Source of the DNA: Adiantum capillus-veneris
Taxonomy: Eukaryota > Streptophyta > Polypodiopsida > Polypodiales > Pteridaceae
Assembly: GCA_014529385.2 (NCBI GenBank)
Contig: CM043971.1
Span: 93,278,840-93,342,839 of the forward strand
Direction: 5' to 3'
DNA: 64,000 bases
Shown: positions 10,599 through 20,300 of the stretch, piece by piece
Layout of the letters: each line of letters opens with the position of its first letter
Position numbering within the stretch: the first letter of the stretch is position 1
The notes under the pieces: model-generated
Database searches by the model: none
What the model saw: the letters and a program-made list of their open reading frames with translations, nothing else
What the model was told of the DNA's origin: nothing
Program-made: the position numbers and the translations under genes

Positions 10599-13013
10599 AT
10601 GAATTTGAGATCCGGTAGATATCTCCAGAATAACCAACCGAGACAAAGAGAACAAGCGAGTGTTATATCAACCGAGGAGAGTGTAAACCAAAGTGTAGTG
10701 CGACCGTTAGAGCCGATCCTTGAAGGAAGTATTTCTGATACTTCTTCAGAGAGATCTTACGAGATTTTCACTGAACACTTAGGATACTTGAACTTAAATG
10801 AAAGAGAAAACATGGCAGCAGGACCATCAAACCCTTCGGCGGCAATGAAGCTATTGTTCATCAAGTATCAATATGACAACAAGCAAGGTGCCAAGATCTA
10901 CAAAGATGGTATAGACCGCTACTGTGTGAAAATAGAAGATAGACCAAGTGAGTTCAAGGACTTAGTGCCTGAGAGCTATACCAGAGATAGGTACCTAGAT
11001 GATGAAGGTATCATGTACTTGGTAGTCCTGAATCCTAACATTGTGGACAAGTGGGGATTGATGGGCACGAAAGCCAAATTAGATGAAGAACCCGAAGAGA
11101 AAGCACCAACAATGAGCTTCCCTAATGCTAGATTAAGACGAGAAAATGAAACTTTGAGAATCAACACAGACAAAGTCTATGTGGGGTTATACAAGTATAA
11201 TAATGGAGAGGAAGATCTCTATTATAGATGCGAGGAAGCCTACGTTGATGAGTTGACAGAGCGGAAAAGACTTTATGTCTTTACCTACACAGAGGGATCA
11301 GAAACGAAGATTGTCGCATACGACAAGTATGGAAGACGATATGCAGCAATCGATAAAAAGGAGTTGGAAGGATACACATACTTTGGGGGACCACTCTACC
11401 ATTATTATGTCACTCCAAGCCCACTGAGACCAACACCTACAATTGTCATGGCAGACCTGATGGCAACAGGTAGAGAGAGGACTTATGTAACTGAATCTTT
11501 CAGTCGACCTCATTATTCTATGCCAAGCCCAATGGGAACATTACATTCTAGAGAGTCAATGGCTACGAATCGAGGTAGTGCAATTCCATTCTCCACACAT
11601 ACTACGGTAGGCTCGATGTTTGCAGCAGCACCATCACATTTGCCTCCTAGTAGTAGATTCGTGGCAAGGGAGCCAACTAGAGCAGCCCATCAAGTCCATG
11701 ACACAAGAGAAAGTTTTAGTCGGGATACAGGAGCAATGAGATTGGTGGCAGACAATAGACACATGAGACCATCTCAAGTGGCCAAGTGTATGCCGAAGAA
11801 GTATAGTGGCTCAGGAGATCCATATGCACATGTCTCACTCTTTAAGCAAGTCTTAAGAGCTGAGCAGATAACAAATTTCCACACACAATACGAAGGATTT
11901 GGTCTTACTTTAGAAGGGACGGAATTGACATGGTTTCAACCACTGAATGGTGGAGGTTTCCATGATATTGACCACTTGCTGCGAGAGTTTTCCGAGGAAT
12001 TGTTGAAAAGAGGGATCAAACACAACACGGTATCCCAAATATATGCTTTCAAACAGAAGGAGCAAGAAAAGGTGAAGGAAGCTTCGCTTCGCTTCAAACA
12101 ATACATAGAGAGATGTCTAGTACGGGAACGACCGCAAGATGACAAACTATCTGTCCTCTTTATAGAAGGGCTAAGAAATGACACTCTCAAGAAAGACTTG
12201 CACCTGAAAGCTTGTACAAGTTTTGAGCAAGTGACCAGAGAAGCATTGTACTTAGTGGATAACTGTGTTGTTTATGGAGAGGTGACAACGGATACGGATG
12301 TCGCATCCAGCAGCTCATCATCCATAGCTAGCGAGACCACCACTAAGAAGAATGTCCAAACAACAACAGTGCCAAACATGGAACAAATGATAGAAGATGC
12401 TATAAGGAGATTAGCACCATACCCTAAACCAATGCCAAAACTATCGAAATGGTGTGCAATCAAACAAAAATGGACAAATCATTCAATAGAAGAGTGCTAT
12501 TACAACAAGGGTTATGTGAAGGAGCTTCAGTATGCACCTCCAGCTCAAATAGCACCACCTCATGTACATCCAGTACCTAGATACCCAACGAGAAACGTAC
12601 CAGGACCTATGGGGATAGAAAGGCCACAGCCGGTATTGGGGCAACAACCACCCTTACTAGGAGTGAGACCACTGGGTATTAGATATGCACCCACCCTAGA
12701 GAATCAGAAAGAACGAGCTTTAGTGCTTGTTCAGACTTATTACGAAGATTCCGGTGCACCCATGGCTCCTACTGTGTATTACCCACGTGAAGAGCCAAAA
12801 CAACCAGAACCTTGGAGCATGATAGGAAATGTTGGACCACCAACAACCGCACATGCCTCAGATGAAGAGAGGTATAACTTGGATGCAAGAACACTTATGT
12901 TCATAGCTCATGGGGGGTTGTCAGGACAAAGACCAGCCTACCACAAAGAACAAATCAAGGGACACCAAGACCTGCATTGGGACCCTGTTATAAGTGTGGA
13001 GGTGACCATTTGA
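10599..13013 (+). CDS. Gypsy Gag (capsid part)
   Basis: Starts at the ATG of MNLRSGRYLQNNQPRQ; an in-frame TTG precedes it. About 804 codons are open without a stop, long for gag. Residues 1-390 are an unrecognised N-terminal region rich in Tyr and charged residues. From about residue 390 (VAKCMPKKYSGSGDPYAHV) to about 550 lies the Retrotrans_gag capsid domain, including TLEGTELTWFQPL and FKQYIERCLVRERP. A Pro-rich linker (about 650-700) follows. The zinc knuckles lie in another frame after a shift, probably in the six-G run at 12912-12917, so the last residues here are not native. Gag packages element RNA in cytoplasmic particles. Confidence 0.85.
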   Translation: MNLRSGRYLQNNQPRQREQASVISTEESVNQSVVRPLEPILEGSISDTSSERSYEIFTEHLGYLNLNERENMAAGPSNPSAAMKLLFIKYQYDNKQGAKIYKDGIDRYCVKIEDRPSEFKDLVPESYTRDRYLDDEGIMYLVVLNPNIVDKWGLMGTKAKLDEEPEEKAPTMSFPNARLRRENETLRINTDKVYVGLYKYNNGEEDLYYRCEEAYVDELTERKRLYVFTYTEGSETKIVAYDKYGRRYAAIDKKELEGYTYFGGPLYHYYVTPSPLRPTPTIVMADLMATGRERTYVTESFSRPHYSMPSPMGTLHSRESMATNRGSAIPFSTHTTVGSMFAAAPSHLPPSSRFVAREPTRAAHQVHDTRESFSRDTGAMRLVADNRHMRPSQVAKCMPKKYSGSGDPYAHVSLFKQVLRAEQITNFHTQYEGFGLTLEGTELTWFQPLNGGGFHDIDHLLREFSEELLKRGIKHNTVSQIYAFKQKEQEKVKEASLRFKQYIERCLVRERPQDDKLSVLFIEGLRNDTLKKDLHLKACTSFEQVTREALYLVDNCVVYGEVTTDTDVASSSSSSIASETTTKKNVQTTTVPNMEQMIEDAIRRLAPYPKPMPKLSKWCAIKQKWTNHSIEECYYNKGYVKELQYAPPAQIAPPHVHPVPRYPTRNVPGPMGIERPQPVLGQQPPLLGVRPLGIRYAPTLENQKERALVLVQTYYEDSGAPMAPTVYYPREEPKQPEPWSMIGNVGPPTTAHASDEERYNLDARTLMFIAHGGLSGQRPAYHKEQIKGHQDLHWDPVISVEVTI

Positions 13014-13468
13014 TGAATGTTTGTCCACACACAGAGATCATTAGAATAAATGCATATTGCACAGAGTGTGGTGTCACTCACTTCATTGAGGATTGTTCAA
13101 AGAATCCCAACAAAGTGCAAAAGACGACATTGAACATGCTAGAGTCGATTCCTAATAGCAGTGGGTCTGAAAATGAAACCAAGATACCAACACAAGTTGT
13201 GACTAGAGCTCAAGCAAAGAAAACCACTAGAGAACCAAAGAATGGAAAGTCAAAGACGGAATTGGCAAGTCAAGGATGACGAAGCCATAGAAACACTTGG
13301 AAAGCTAGGAAAGCACGCATGAAGCTGAAAAAAGAACAGCAAGACGCGATTCTAGCTTAGGAATTAAAACAAACAAAAGACAGATTAGAGAAACTTGAGA
13401 GTCAAAACAGAATATGGGAAAAGGACTCTGAAAAGTCGAAACTGAAGAGCGTCAAAGAGACAACGAGT
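12890..13468 (+). pseudogene. Gypsy nucleocapsid zinc knuckles and linker
   Basis: The frame opposite the Gag end reads GTPRPALGPCYKCGGDHLM. It carries two knuckles, CYKCGGDHLMNVC and CTECGVTHFIEDC. Both are CX2CX3HX4C, one residue shorter than the classic CX2CX4HX4C. They would bind element RNA. The frame then runs through TGA (13277-13279) and TAG (13358-13360) into the protease region in the same phase, so gag and pol formed one polyprotein. The TGA is followed by CGA-like context and the TAG could have been CAG. Confidence 0.8.
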
Positions 13469-16033
13469 GTGAGCTCAGGGGGATTAGTGTTAGTCGACAA
13501 AGTACACAAACCATTGGATGCATTGATGAGAGCTTACGAAGCGAGATTAAAGAGCAACCAAACACAAGAACAACGGTGGTTGACCTATCCAAACGCAGAA
13601 TTGGAAAAGCAGAGACTTGAAATGTGTCAGAGAATGATCGAGATTGCGCAAGCCTTTTTAGAACCACCTAAAGAACCAATGAATTGTGGAAAGGAAAACC
13701 CAATTCATCAAGAGACTATCCTCTCACGGGTAGTTGAAAAGCCTAACAGTGCACAAAAGCCTAAAAATATGCACGGGGATGAACGTATAGTTATGAACAC
13801 CACAGATCAAGAAATAGAGAGTTTTCATCCTGTGATACAGAGGTCTTACGAAAGAGATGAGGATTACAATGAGTTTTGGAAACAAGTGAGAGAGTCAAAC
13901 TTTGCAAACGAGATGAGTTGTCAAGCTAATCAGACTAATGCGGAAAAGGACGTCAGGAATCCTCCCATAGAGGAATTGGAGGCAGGATCTCAAGTGGACT
14001 TAGATCTGCATTCTTACTGGGGAGATGGAGGCTGTGCTAGAACAGTAGAGAGTAAACCTCATTCGCTGAAAACCCTACCTTCATACTTAGGAGAATATAA
14101 AGTAAAATCTGAGATTAGAGTGCTTTCCTCACGAGAAATCTCTTCAGAAAAAGTTATAGACTCTCAAGGATTGATAGAGATTTTATCAACACTAGTGACA
14201 TGCACTATCACCCTAGCTGAGCTTTTGAGACTACGACCAAACATGTGGGCAATTGTAGAAAAATGCTTGGAGAAATTCGCGATAAAAGACCCAACTACAA
14301 AACTGCAAGAGGGCATACGAGAGCTAAGCACGCCACAAAAAAACTCTAAGCCTGTACCTTTGAACAAGGTCGGAGAGTATTGCGAAGGCGAAGAGGGGAA
14401 TACAACCTTACCAGTTGAATTCCAGGGAGTTAACACGATGGCAATACTTGACAGCAGGGCTGGAGTAGCCATTGCTACGAAAGAAATGTGGAAAAAATGG
14501 GGAAAACCGGCGATAAGAAAAACGAGGTTGAAACTCCAACTAGCGGACGGACATATGGAGAGACCTTCGGAACTGTTAGAGAAAGTTGTAGTGACTTCTT
14601 GCAGAATTGAATACGAGCATACTTTTGCTATTGTTGACTTTGGCAAGGAGAATAACTATGATATTATACTTGGAAGACCATTCATGAGACAGTTGAAAAT
14701 GGTCCACGATTGGGGCTACGACAACATATACTTGAGACATATGGAAACCACTACTCGCATGAACCTAAAAGACCATAGCTACAAGGATGTGAACCGAACA
14801 CCAGTTGAAGAGTTTGATTCAGCTACTTTGGTAGGATCAGAGTTTCCAGCTTGGTTAGGCAAACCCAAAGAGCTATGGATGTGTGGAGCTTCGAACTGTG
14901 GAAGTCTGAAGCGTGAAGAATGTGTTTTAGAAAGGGCAATTGAAGACAAAAATTATATAGGTGAACCCTTTCCAGAGGATGCACTTGAACCATTAGAATG
15001 GACACAAATTCTAGCAACCCTAGATGTTTATGCAATTCAAGGTGGTCCCACAATGAAGTTCTATGATAAAGATGGATATGATGTGGTTCCCTACTTCATG
15101 ATGAGAGTTGTGCTCGAAAAGGGGACTGAAAATATTGATACACGAGACAACAGAGATGAAGAGGAGATGTTTCACGACATTCCTGATCATCCAGAATGGG
15201 AAAATGAAGCTGACAACGAGTCCACAGACAACTCAAGCGAGAACGAGGAAACCATAAAGGATGTCAGATTCTACGACTTCCCAAATCAGACTGAAAAACG
15301 CCAGAAACGCTACAAAGAAAAGAGAAAAACGAAAGGGGTTAGAAACACTCTGATGCCCAGAATAAGAGGGAAAAACCAATTCCTAATGCTAGTAAAGGTG
15401 GAAGATTGTGCCAAGGACAAGATTTCCGGAAGAATGAGAGGAAACGTGGAAACAAGCTCATGGAAAGACAAACGAAGCTCAAGAAATCGAGTTCAACCCA
15501 GTGGAACGAAAACCGAAACAGATAAAGCAAAAAAGAACATTAGAAACAAGGAAAACAAAGAGTCCAAATTAGAACGCCGAAACAAGTACAGAGAGTTAAA
15601 GAAAACTCTGAAAGAAGTTCGGACGACTGAAATCGAGAGTGGTGAGGACGAAAAGGCCAATGTCAAGGGGAACATGGATGTTCCCTCTCACTACAGGAAA
15701 TTTACGATAGAGGATAGGAAGGTGATATTAACCCAGCCTATCAGAGAAAGAAAGGAGAACGAATCCTATGATGGACCAGAGGACGCTAAAAAGGTTGATT
15801 TAGCAGCTCCGGGAGAGGAAACGAGACCGGTATACATAGCTACAAATTTGTCTCCAGAAGAAGAAGAGAGACTTTTGAGTCTTCTCAGAGAATACAGGGA
15901 TGTGTTTGCATGGTCGTACAAGGACTTGAAAGGAGTCGATCCATCAATATGCCAACATACAATTCCTTTGAAACAAGACGTTAAGTCTAGCAGACAGAGA
16001 CCGTACACGTATAATGACACGTTTGCTAAGTGA
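13469..16033 (+). pseudogene. Gypsy protease (PR1), spacer and RT N-terminus
   Basis: About 855 codons continue from the nucleocapsid frame; the first codon here is GTG, not a real start. Retropepsin PR1 lies at about 14390-14740. MAILDSRAGVAIATKEMW holds the active-site triplet, D-S-R instead of D-S/T-G (14450-14458; GGG to AGG would explain it). DIILGRPFMRQL is the conserved C-terminal motif. A long charged spacer (15100-15800) follows. ETRPVYIATNLSPEEEERLL to WSYKDLKGVDPSICQHTIPL is the canonical pre-RT segment of this branch. A TGA at 16031-16033 interrupts the RT. Confidence 0.88.
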
Positions 16034-17310
16034 ATCAAAGAGGAAATAGACAAGCTAATGGAAGCTGAATTCATATATGAGATTGAACACATGGACTGGG
16101 TATCTCCAATTGTGGTAGTTCCTAAGAAAAATGAGAAACTCCGAGTGTGTGTCAATTTGAAGAAAGTAAATGCTGCGTCAATCAGGGACAATTATCCCTT
16201 GCCGATAATTGATCATGTTCTAGAACGTGTATCGGGGAAAAGAGCATATTCCTTTCTAGATGGATTTTCAGGATATAATCTGCTTGCCATTGCGCCAGAG
16301 GATCATCACAAAACAACTTTTGCAACGGAGTGGAGAATTTATGCGTATCGAGTTATGCCGTTCGGTTTAACTAATGCTCCCGCAACATTCCAAAGGCTGA
16401 TGACTCATGCTTTCAAAGAGTACTTGAGGTTGTTTCTAGAAATATACATGGATGATTTGTGTGTACACTCTCTTATGAGAGATGAGCATCTAGAGCACCT
16501 AAGAAAGGTATTTGAGAAATGTAGGACATATTGCATTTGTCTCAACCCTGAGAAGTGTGTATTTATGGTCCGACAAGGCAGAATTCTGGGACATATTGTC
16601 TCACATAACGGAATATCCACGGATATGGAAAAGATAAAAGTAATGGTGGATATGCCTAGACCAGCAAACGTGAAACAAGTGCAGAGCTTTATGGGACATT
16701 GTGGATATTATAGATGACTCATTTACATGTACGCTATAATAGGCCAACCACTTTACAGGCTAATAGTGAATAACGAATGGACAGAGGAGTGTGAGGAATC
16801 CTTCAAGAAACTGAAAGAGGCACTCATCACTGCTCCAGTCTTGAAATCACCAGATTGGGAGAAGATATTCCATGTGCATATAGATGCTTCGGCATATGCA
16901 ATAGGATGCATCCTGGCTCAGCCAGAAGAAGGAAACATGTATTTTCCAATTTGCTATGCTAGTCGACAGCTCAACAATGCTGAGAGGAATTACACAACAA
17001 CAGAGCGAGAGGGATTAGGAATGATTTATGCTGTGAAGAACTTTTGGCATTATCTTCTAGCCAATAAGTTTGTGTTTTTCACAGATCATCAAGCCTTGCT
17101 CTACCTAGTGAACAAACCATGCAATACGGGACGGATAGTAAGATGGTTCATCATCTTAGTAGAGTTCGACTTCACGGTAGTAGTAAAGAAAGGAAAGACA
17201 CATCTCAGAGCCTATAGGTTGACAAATGGAGAAGACCCTATAGGTGTAGATGACGACATGCCGGATGCATACTTATTCAACATAGAAATGATACCAAAGT
17301 GGTCTCAGGA
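16034..17310 (+). pseudogene. Gypsy reverse transcriptase and RNase H
   Basis: The same frame continues after the TGA: WVSPIVVVPKKN, VCVNLKKVNAASIRDNYPLP, FLDGFSGYN, TTFATEWRIYAYRVMPFGLT, and the catalytic YMDD at 16445-16456. A second TGA (16715-16717) after GHCGYYR breaks the connection domain. RNase H (about 16850-17230) shows VHIDASAYAIG, TTEREGLGMIYAVK and FFTDHQALLYLVNKP. The usual C-terminal 'ADHLSR' is changed to AYRLTNG, so the last catalytic Asp seems lost. It would copy element RNA into DNA inside particles. Confidence 0.92.
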
Positions 17311-17317
17311 TGTTGTT

Positions 17318-17443
17318 AATCTATTAACCTATGGAGGAGAGTTTGATAGAAAAGGATACAACCAGAAACAAGTTATTATTAACCTATTAACCTATGGAGG
17401 AGAGTTTGATAGAAAAGGATACAACCAGAAACAAGTTATTATT
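17318..17443 (+). repeat. 63-bp in-frame tandem duplication in pol
   Basis: Two nearly identical 63-bp units (17318-17380, 17381-17443) each encode NLLTYGGEFDRKGYNQKQVI plus Ile. The duplication keeps the frame and lies between RNase H and the first integrase zinc module. The near identity suggests a recent event. Confidence 0.95.
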
Positions 17444-18922
17444 CAGCAATCCAAAAATCTTCAGTTGATTATAGGAAGGTTGTATCACTTAGGAACCGAT
17501 AACATTTTAAGGTTATGCATCAATCCTGAAGAATATAACATATATCTGCGAGAAGCACATGTTCATGAATGTGCATTTCATTGTTCAAGAAGGAACACGT
17601 ATAGGAATCTGTTACAACTGGGAGTCTACTGGCCAGGAATGAAAGAGAGTGTTCATGAATATGTCACGGTATGTATTACATGTTCGTCAAAACCGCCAAC
17701 TGAGTATTCAACATTGTATCAGATAATGATCACTCTTGAATGGAGTCATTATATTGTTGAATATCTCACAAATAGAACTTTTCGAGAGGGAACCTCAAAA
17801 GCGTGTCAGAGAGCTGTACAGATAGAAGCGCGAGATTACGCTTTAATAGGAAATCAACTCTATAAGAGAGGAAAGGACAACCAGCTTAGGATATGTGCAT
17901 CAGAGTCAGAGTATGTGATAATCCTAGACCAGGCTCATGGAGGAGTAGGTGGAGGCCATTTCTCAGGTGATAAGACAGCAACAATTGTCTTAGCTGCAGG
18001 AATATGGTGGCCGACATTACACATGGACGCTGAGGAATACGTAAAACGATGTGATGACTGTCAGCGGACAAAAGTACCACTGAAAAGAGATGATATGCCG
18101 CTTAGACCAATGATGGGAGCAAGAGCCTTTGCAAAATGGGGGATTGATTATGTTTTACCTATCTCACCTCCAGCATATAGGACTCATGCACAATACATCA
18201 TTGTGGCAACAGACTATCTAACAAAGTGGGTTGAGGCAAAAGAAACTCAAAAAGCCGACGCCAGGACCACGGCACAATTTCTGTATGAATATGTCTTTGT
18301 ACGATATGGATTACCAATAGAAATTGTGAGTGATCGAGGCACACACTTCATAAATGAAGTGATAGAAATCCTTCTAGACGAATTCATGGTAATACATCAT
18401 AAATCAGCTCCATATCATCCACAAGCCAATGGACAAGCTGAAGCAACGAACAAAACCATATGCACGGTTCTTACAAAGATTGTATCTGAGTCGAGAACTG
18501 ATTGGGACCAGAGATTGCATTCGACATTATGGGCGTATAGGGTAGCATATAAAACATCGATAGGAACGACCCCGTACAACATGGTTTTTGGTTTGAATGC
18601 TATTTTACCAATAGAATTTTTAATTCCAACACTGAGAGTAGCTAAGGAATTAGACTGGACAGGATTTGAGCTTTCAGATAGAATAGACGACCTTGAAAAG
18701 CTAGATGAGCTTCGCTTAAAAGTAGTGGCTTTAATCTACGCTCAGAAAAGGCGACAAAAAGAGTTCTTTGATAAGCATGTACGAACTAAAGAGTTTAAAA
18801 TTGGGGACTTTGTCCTAGTATACACTCTAAAACAGCATGCAAAAAAACTTAAAAAGCGAGGGATGGGACCACTTGTCATTAAAGATCTATCACCAAGCGG
18901 GGCCGTCAAGCTTGCACATTAG
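17444..18922 (+). pseudogene. Gypsy integrase with two HHCC modules
   Basis: Two zinc modules with identical HX6HX30CX2C spacing: the first at 17558-17683 (H..AFH..CITC), the second at 17936-18061 (H..GGGH..CDDC). The second is followed by the normal core WGIDYVLPISPP (Asp 18146), IVSDRGTHF (Asp 18332) and NGQAEATNKTI (Glu 18440), a D-D-35-E triad. A GPY/F-like C-end (KIGDFVLVY, GMGPLVIKDLSPSGAVKL) completes it. The frame ends at TAG 18920, but a 1-bp shift just before restores LDGEEMPNWISG, so integrase was continuous with the next ORF. It inserts element DNA in the nucleus. Confidence 0.9.
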
Positions 18923-20265
18923 ACGGAGAAGAAATGCCAAACTGGATTAGTGGATGCAGATTGAAGAAGTATCATTTGCCACTAACCCAGGACATGCTTC
19001 TCAAAATACATCAAGATAAACTGCGACTTCAGAAAAAGAAAAAGATTGTTGAGGAAGCGCAAGCGGAAGCAAAAGAAAGAATGGAGAAAAGAAGACTACT
19101 GCGTCAGCAACAACGCAATGAAGGAGCCTTACGCATAAACGCAGTCAGTGTATCAGAAATGGGTGAGGACAAAGTAGAACCCATCATCGAGGTCAAAGTG
19201 GGGCCAAACCAGATTAAAGCCATAGCACTATTGGATTCAGGAGCACAAGCTAACCTGCTTTCAATCAGTTTGTACAACCAATTCAAACATGACATTAAGC
19301 TGCAAACTGTCAAACAGGAGTTGAAGAGTTATTCAGAACACTCAATTAAAGCAATCGGATGCATAGTACTGCACGTACAGATAAAACAATATGTGTATCC
19401 ACACATGTTTTATGTGGTTGAAGACAAAGCTACGCAACATCCGTTGTTACTAGGGCAACCATGGCAAAAGCAGTACAATGCAATGATTGATTGGTGCTCA
19501 AATTCAGTTAACATCAAATATGAGGAGGAAAGTCAATCAATTCCGTTCTCCAAAGCAACCGTACAGGTGCAAGCCGAAGAATTTAATGACAAGGGTAAAC
19601 GACCTAAAGAGGTGAAGAAGGAGCGATGGCAACCAAAAGCCACTTCTACACAACCGGAATGCTCCTCAAAGAAGAAATCTCAGACATGGGTAGAGAAGAT
19701 AGAAAATACACGCACAGCTCAACCTTGGATAAAGACAGACTCAAAGTTAGTATGGAGGCCAAAGAAGGTTGTGCCAGAGAAAACAAAGGTGAAAAACAAA
19801 GTCTTCAACACCAGACAACAGAGTGATTTCAGACAATCAAATTCAGGAAAACTGATCTGGATTCCAAAGAAGTTGATGATAGCCCAAAGCCATAGCAAGG
19901 AAATTTGGATTCCAAATATTTGTAAGCAGGAACTCCCTTCAGTACAATCAACAGAGAATCCTCATTATTCAAGGACAGAGACATCACAACCTAAAGTCAA
20001 GCAGATTTGGGTAGTAAAGAGTTTGTGGCAAGCACAGGAAAATCGAAAGCAGATTTGGACTATCAAAAAGGACAAAAATGTAAACAAGAACCCAGGTACT
20101 GATTCTACAACACAAATGCTACAGACAACCCAAATATTGCCCAAAAAACTGACAATCAAACAAAGAGCGGCATTATTGAAAATATTGTTATTTCATCGCT
20201 CTACAATTGAATTCACTAGGCATGGCCACAACAACTACAATGCTTCACCCTCAGACACTTCATAG
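18916..20265 (+). CDS. Post-integrase ORF with a second retropepsin (PR2) and Trp repeats
   Basis: The frame continues integrase (LDGEEMPNWISGCRLKKYHL). A Lys/Arg/Glu-rich helix follows (19020-19110). A complete retropepsin-like domain lies at about 19170-19510: IKAIALLDSGAQANLLSISL with D-S-G at 19234-19242, then HPLLLGQPWQKQYNAMIDW. The basic tail (19650-20080) repeats a short Trp motif: LVWRPKK, LIWIPKK, EIWIPN, QIWVVKS, QIWTIKK. A protease after the integrase is not the usual gypsy order, where it precedes RT. Either it replaces the damaged PR1, or it is an accessory protein. A related pair exists at 49.5-51 kb (minus). Confidence 0.82.
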   Translation, partial: TLDGEEMPNWISGCRLKKYHLPLTQDMLLKIHQDKLRLQKKKKIVEEAQAEAKERMEKRRLLRQQQRNEGALRINAVSVSEMGEDKVEPIIEVKVGPNQIKAIALLDSGAQANLLSISLYNQFKHDIKLQTVKQELKSYSEHSIKAIGCIVLHVQIKQYVYPHMFYVVEDKATQHPLLLGQPWQKQYNAMIDWCSNSVNIKYEEESQSIPFSKATVQVQAEEFNDKGKRPKEVKKERWQPKATSTQPECSSKKKSQTWVEKIENTRTAQPWIKTDSKLVWRPKKVVPEKTKVKNKVFNTRQQSDFRQSNSGKLIWIPKKLMIAQSHSKEIWIPNICKQELPSVQSTENPHYSRTETSQPKVKQIWVVKSLWQAQENRKQIWTIKKDKNVNKNPGTDSTTQMLQTTQILPKKLTIKQRAALLKILLFHRSTIEFTRHGHNNYNASPSDTS

Positions 20266-20283
20266 TCGTCCGGGAGGAATCAT

Positions 20284-20300
20284 ACTAAGAGGGGGGGAGG
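20284..20300 (+). other. Internal polypurine-tract-like site
   Basis: AAGAGGGGGGGAGG lies 20 bp after the stop of the PR2 ORF. It resembles the tract before the 3' LTR (GAGGAGGGGGGGGAG). It could be a central plus-strand primer, or mark where an ancestral 3' LTR once followed before the extra ORF was gained. Confidence 0.5.

Noticed and set aside
13452-15675. Minus-strand open frames opposite gypsy pol
   Set aside because: Shadows of the sense coding sequence, without motifs.
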